From positions 153,592-217,591 of the forward strand of contig NZ_KK088648.1 of NCBI RefSeq assembly GCF_000600975.2: a DNA stretch of 64,000 nt. The letters are read 5' to 3'. This stretch comes from Limimaricola hongkongensis DSM 17492 (GTDB taxonomy: Bacteria; Pseudomonadota; Alphaproteobacteria; Rhodobacterales; Rhodobacteraceae). Numbering within the stretch: the stretch's first letter is position 1; each line of letters starts with the position of its first letter. Both the position numbers and the translations under genes were made by a program. Below are positions 62,129 through 64,000 of the stretch, in pieces. A model generated the notes under the pieces. It worked only from the letters and a program-made list of their open reading frames with translations. It had not been told where the DNA came from and searched no databases.

Positions 62129-63700
62129 ATGAGTGCACCATTCGATCTCTCTGACGACAGCGTCGTCGTCATCATCGGCACTGGCGCGGGCGGCGGCGTG
62201 CTCGCCAACGAGCTGGCGCAGCGCGGCGTCAGCGTCGTGGCGCTCGAGGCCGGCGGGCGCTATTTGCCCGAGGACTACATCAACGACGAGTGGGACAGCT
62301 TTGGCCAATTGGCCTGGCTCGACCCGCGCACCACCAGCGGCGACTGGCGCGTGGCCAAGGATTTCTCCGGCCTGCCCGCCTGGATCGTCAAGGCGGTGGG
62401 TGGCACCACCACGCATTGGGCCGGCGCCTCGCTGCGGTTTCAACCGCATGAATGGAAAGCCGCCACAACCTATGGCAAGGTGCAGGGCGCGAACCTGCTC
62501 GACTGGCCCATCGACGCCGAGGAAATGGCGCCGTGGTACGACCTCGCCGAAAAGAAGCTGAACGTCACGCGCACCAACGGCAATCCCGGCCTGCCCGGAA
62601 ACAACAACTACAAGGTGTTCGAAGCCGGGGCCAAGGCGCTGGGCTACGAAAAGGTCCACACCGGCCGCATGGCGATCAACTCCACCGACAATTCCGACCG
62701 CCTGCCCTGCCAGCAGACCGGCTTCTGTTTCCAGGGCTGCAAATGGGGCGCCAAGTGGTCCACGGCCTATACGGACATCCCCGACGGAGAGGCGACCGGT
62801 CATCTCGAAGTGCGTGAAAAGGCGCATGCGCTGCGGATCGAGCACGGCCCCGATGGCCGGGTGAACGGCGTCGTCTATGCCGATGCCGACGGCCGCGAGC
62901 ACAAGCAGATGGCCCGCATCGTGGCGGTCGCCGGAAACTCGTTCGAAAGCCCGCGGCTGCTGTTGAACTCGGCCAGCCCGATGTATCCCGACGGTCTCGC
63001 CAACTCCTCGGGCCAGGTCGGCCGCAATTACATGCGCCACCTCACCGGATCGGTCTACGGCATTTTCGACAAACCCGTGAAGATGTGGCGTGGCACCACC
63101 ATGGCCGGGATCGTGCAGGACGAGGCGCGGCACGATCCCAGCCGCGGCTTCGTGGCGGGCTACGAGCTCGAGACGCTTTCGCTCGGCCTGCCCTTCATGG
63201 CGGCCTTCATGGACCCGGGCGGCTGGGGCCGGGAGTTCACCTCTGCGCTCGACCAGTACGAGAACATGGCCGGGATGTGGATCGTCGGCGAAGACATGCC
63301 CCAGGAGACCAACCGCGTCACCCTGAACCATGACGTGAAGGACCGGTTCGGCTTGGCGGTGGCGAACGTGCATTACTCCGACCATGCCAACGACCGGGCG
63401 ATGCGGGCGCATGCCTACAGGCAGGGCCAGGCCATATACGAGGCACTCGGGGCCACCCGCACCCTGCCGACACCGCCCTACCCGTCGACGCACAACCTCG
63501 GCACCAACCGGATGTCCGGACACGCGCGCGACGGCGTTGTCAACCGCTGGGGCCAGAGCCACGACATCGACAACCTGTTCATCTCGGACGGCTCGCAGTT
63601 CACCACCGGGGCAGCCGAGAACCCGACGCTGACCATCGTCGCGCTGGCCATCCGGCAAGCCGACCACATCGCAAGCGAAATGGCGGCGCGAAACCTCTGA
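62129..63700 (+). CDS. GMC-family FAD oxidoreductase (catalytic subunit)
   Basis: Predicted 523 aa without its own signal peptide, consistent with export together with the Tat subunit. The FAD motif is VVVIIGTGAGGGVLANELAQRG, then AVGGTTTHWAGASLRFQPHEW, a Cys-rich stretch CQQTGFCFQGCKWGAKW and the C-terminal THNLGTNRMSGHARDGVVN and LFISDGSQFTTGAAENPTLTIVALA typical of GMC enzymes. It should oxidise a sugar, sugar acid or alcohol in the periplasm. The multi-heme cytochrome subunit that normally completes such complexes is not found in the 300 bases that follow. Confidence 0.92.
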   Translation: MSAPFDLSDDSVVVIIGTGAGGGVLANELAQRGVSVVALEAGGRYLPEDYINDEWDSFGQLAWLDPRTTSGDWRVAKDFSGLPAWIVKAVGGTTTHWAGASLRFQPHEWKAATTYGKVQGANLLDWPIDAEEMAPWYDLAEKKLNVTRTNGNPGLPGNNNYKVFEAGAKALGYEKVHTGRMAINSTDNSDRLPCQQTGFCFQGCKWGAKWSTAYTDIPDGEATGHLEVREKAHALRIEHGPDGRVNGVVYADADGREHKQMARIVAVAGNSFESPRLLLNSASPMYPDGLANSSGQVGRNYMRHLTGSVYGIFDKPVKMWRGTTMAGIVQDEARHDPSRGFVAGYELETLSLGLPFMAAFMDPGGWGREFTSALDQYENMAGMWIVGEDMPQETNRVTLNHDVKDRFGLAVANVHYSDHANDRAMRAHAYRQGQAIYEALGATRTLPTPPYPSTHNLGTNRMSGHARDGVVNRWGQSHDIDNLFISDGSQFTTGAAENPTLTIVALAIRQADHIASEMAARNL

Positions 63701-64000
63701 TCCGAAAATGCTCGCAAAGATGTCAGGAGCGGCAGCAAGGCGCCGCCCCTGGCACATCCATCGGATGGATCGGGGATATCTCGTCGCCCCGTTCGGTCGA
63801 CAGCTGAAGCCCACCGCGAGAGCAGGATTGGCCCCTGCGCCCGGGCTGTCGCCCGCCACGGCCTGAACCGCTCCCCCGGAGCGTTTCCAAGACGGCCTTG
63901 GCCCTTCAGGTTCTGCGCCTGACGGGCGGTCTTCATCGATGTCTTGGGGAAATCTGGTTGCGGGAGCAGGATTTGAACCTGCGCCGGGGCTCCGCCCGTC
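63701..64000. other. Non-coding tail of the window with repeats
   Basis: No credible gene. It contains two tandem-like copies of a degenerate element described separately. Translations of the open frames are compositional artefacts. Confidence 0.6.
63816..64000. repeat. Degenerate repeat with initiator-tRNA-like 3' segment, cut by the window edge
   Basis: A first copy starts GCGAGAGCAGGATT (63816) and a second GCGGGAGCAGGATTTGAACC (63960), about 145 bases apart. The second reads, on the minus strand, as a T arm GCAGGTTCAAATCCTGC, then TCCCGCA and ACCA, exactly the 3' end layout of initiator tRNA. The next bases do not form an anticodon arm, so it is not a functional tRNA in the part seen. 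Between the copies lies the anticodon-arm-like piece at 63901-63928. Confidence 0.6.

Noticed and set aside
63955..64000. Initiator tRNA gene on the minus strand at the window edge
   Set aside because: The T arm, acceptor end and ACCA fit, but the bases that should form the variable loop and anticodon arm do not (no anticodon-loop T at the right place). It is treated as a degenerate repeat.

Overview
The window is a high-GC alphaproteobacterial chromosome segment, almost certainly from the Rhodobacteraceae (Rhodobacter/Roseobacter group). The strongest evidence is a full-length gene transfer agent (GTA) cluster of the Rhodobacter capsulatus type, followed by cysE as in other Rhodobacterales. 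Other support comes from the two-part lipoyl pyruvate dehydrogenase operon, the ftsB-pdhABC arrangement and the fabD-fabG-acpP/fabF-mltG block. There is no rRNA gene, no intact tRNA gene, no insertion sequence and no CRISPR array.

Layout. 1-9 kb: a Tat-exported PhoX-type phosphatase running off the left edge, a YihY membrane protein, ilvBN behind a leader-peptide attenuator, a nucleoside hydrolase, SelO and a GAF histidine kinase. 9-20 kb: two tandem cyclophilins, pgk, an SDR, a class I aldolase with a structured leader, ftsB, pdhABC and a membrane-anchored PQQ dehydrogenase. 20.9-36.2 kb: the minus-strand GTA block, read from right to left: TerS, TerL, portal, g3.5, prohead protease, capsid, connector, head-closure and tail genes, tape measure, baseplate genes, NlpC/P60 peptidase, 1299-aa megaprotein, a small DUF7742-like gene, then cysE. 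36-42 kb: fatty-acid synthesis genes and mltG on the same strand, with a PilZ gene inserted on the opposite strand. 42.8-44 kb: rpsF-rpsR-rplI. 44-51.7 kb: a LOV blue-light kinase, an acetyltransferase, a 2',3'-cyclic nucleotidase, and a ferredoxin/DapA-like/semialdehyde dehydrogenase operon. 51.8-60.1 kb: one minus-strand catabolic unit (ABC importer, FAD oxidoreductase, class III CoA-transferase, enoyl-CoA hydratase, LysR regulator, amidohydrolase) of unknown substrate. 60.7-63.7 kb: an RHH protein, a glyoxalase-fold protein and a Tat-linked GMC dehydrogenase pair. Degenerate repeats that resemble parts of initiator tRNA lie at about 60.4 kb and 63.8-64.0 kb.

The most notable points are all in the GTA cluster. 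The portal gene carries a one-base insertion that splits its reading frame. The NlpC/P60 peptidase has an N-terminal array of six 8-residue repeats. A 26-bp tandem repeat lies between TerL and portal. A promoter with a perfect -35 box upstream of TerS is followed at once by an intrinsic terminator hairpin, so entry into the cluster may be attenuated. Composition across the GTA genes looks like the rest of the window, as expected for a vertically inherited, domesticated element. Elsewhere, the ilvB leader peptide with its terminator is a clear branched-chain amino-acid attenuator, and the 51.8-60.1 kb operon is a candidate uncharacterised uptake-and-degradation pathway.
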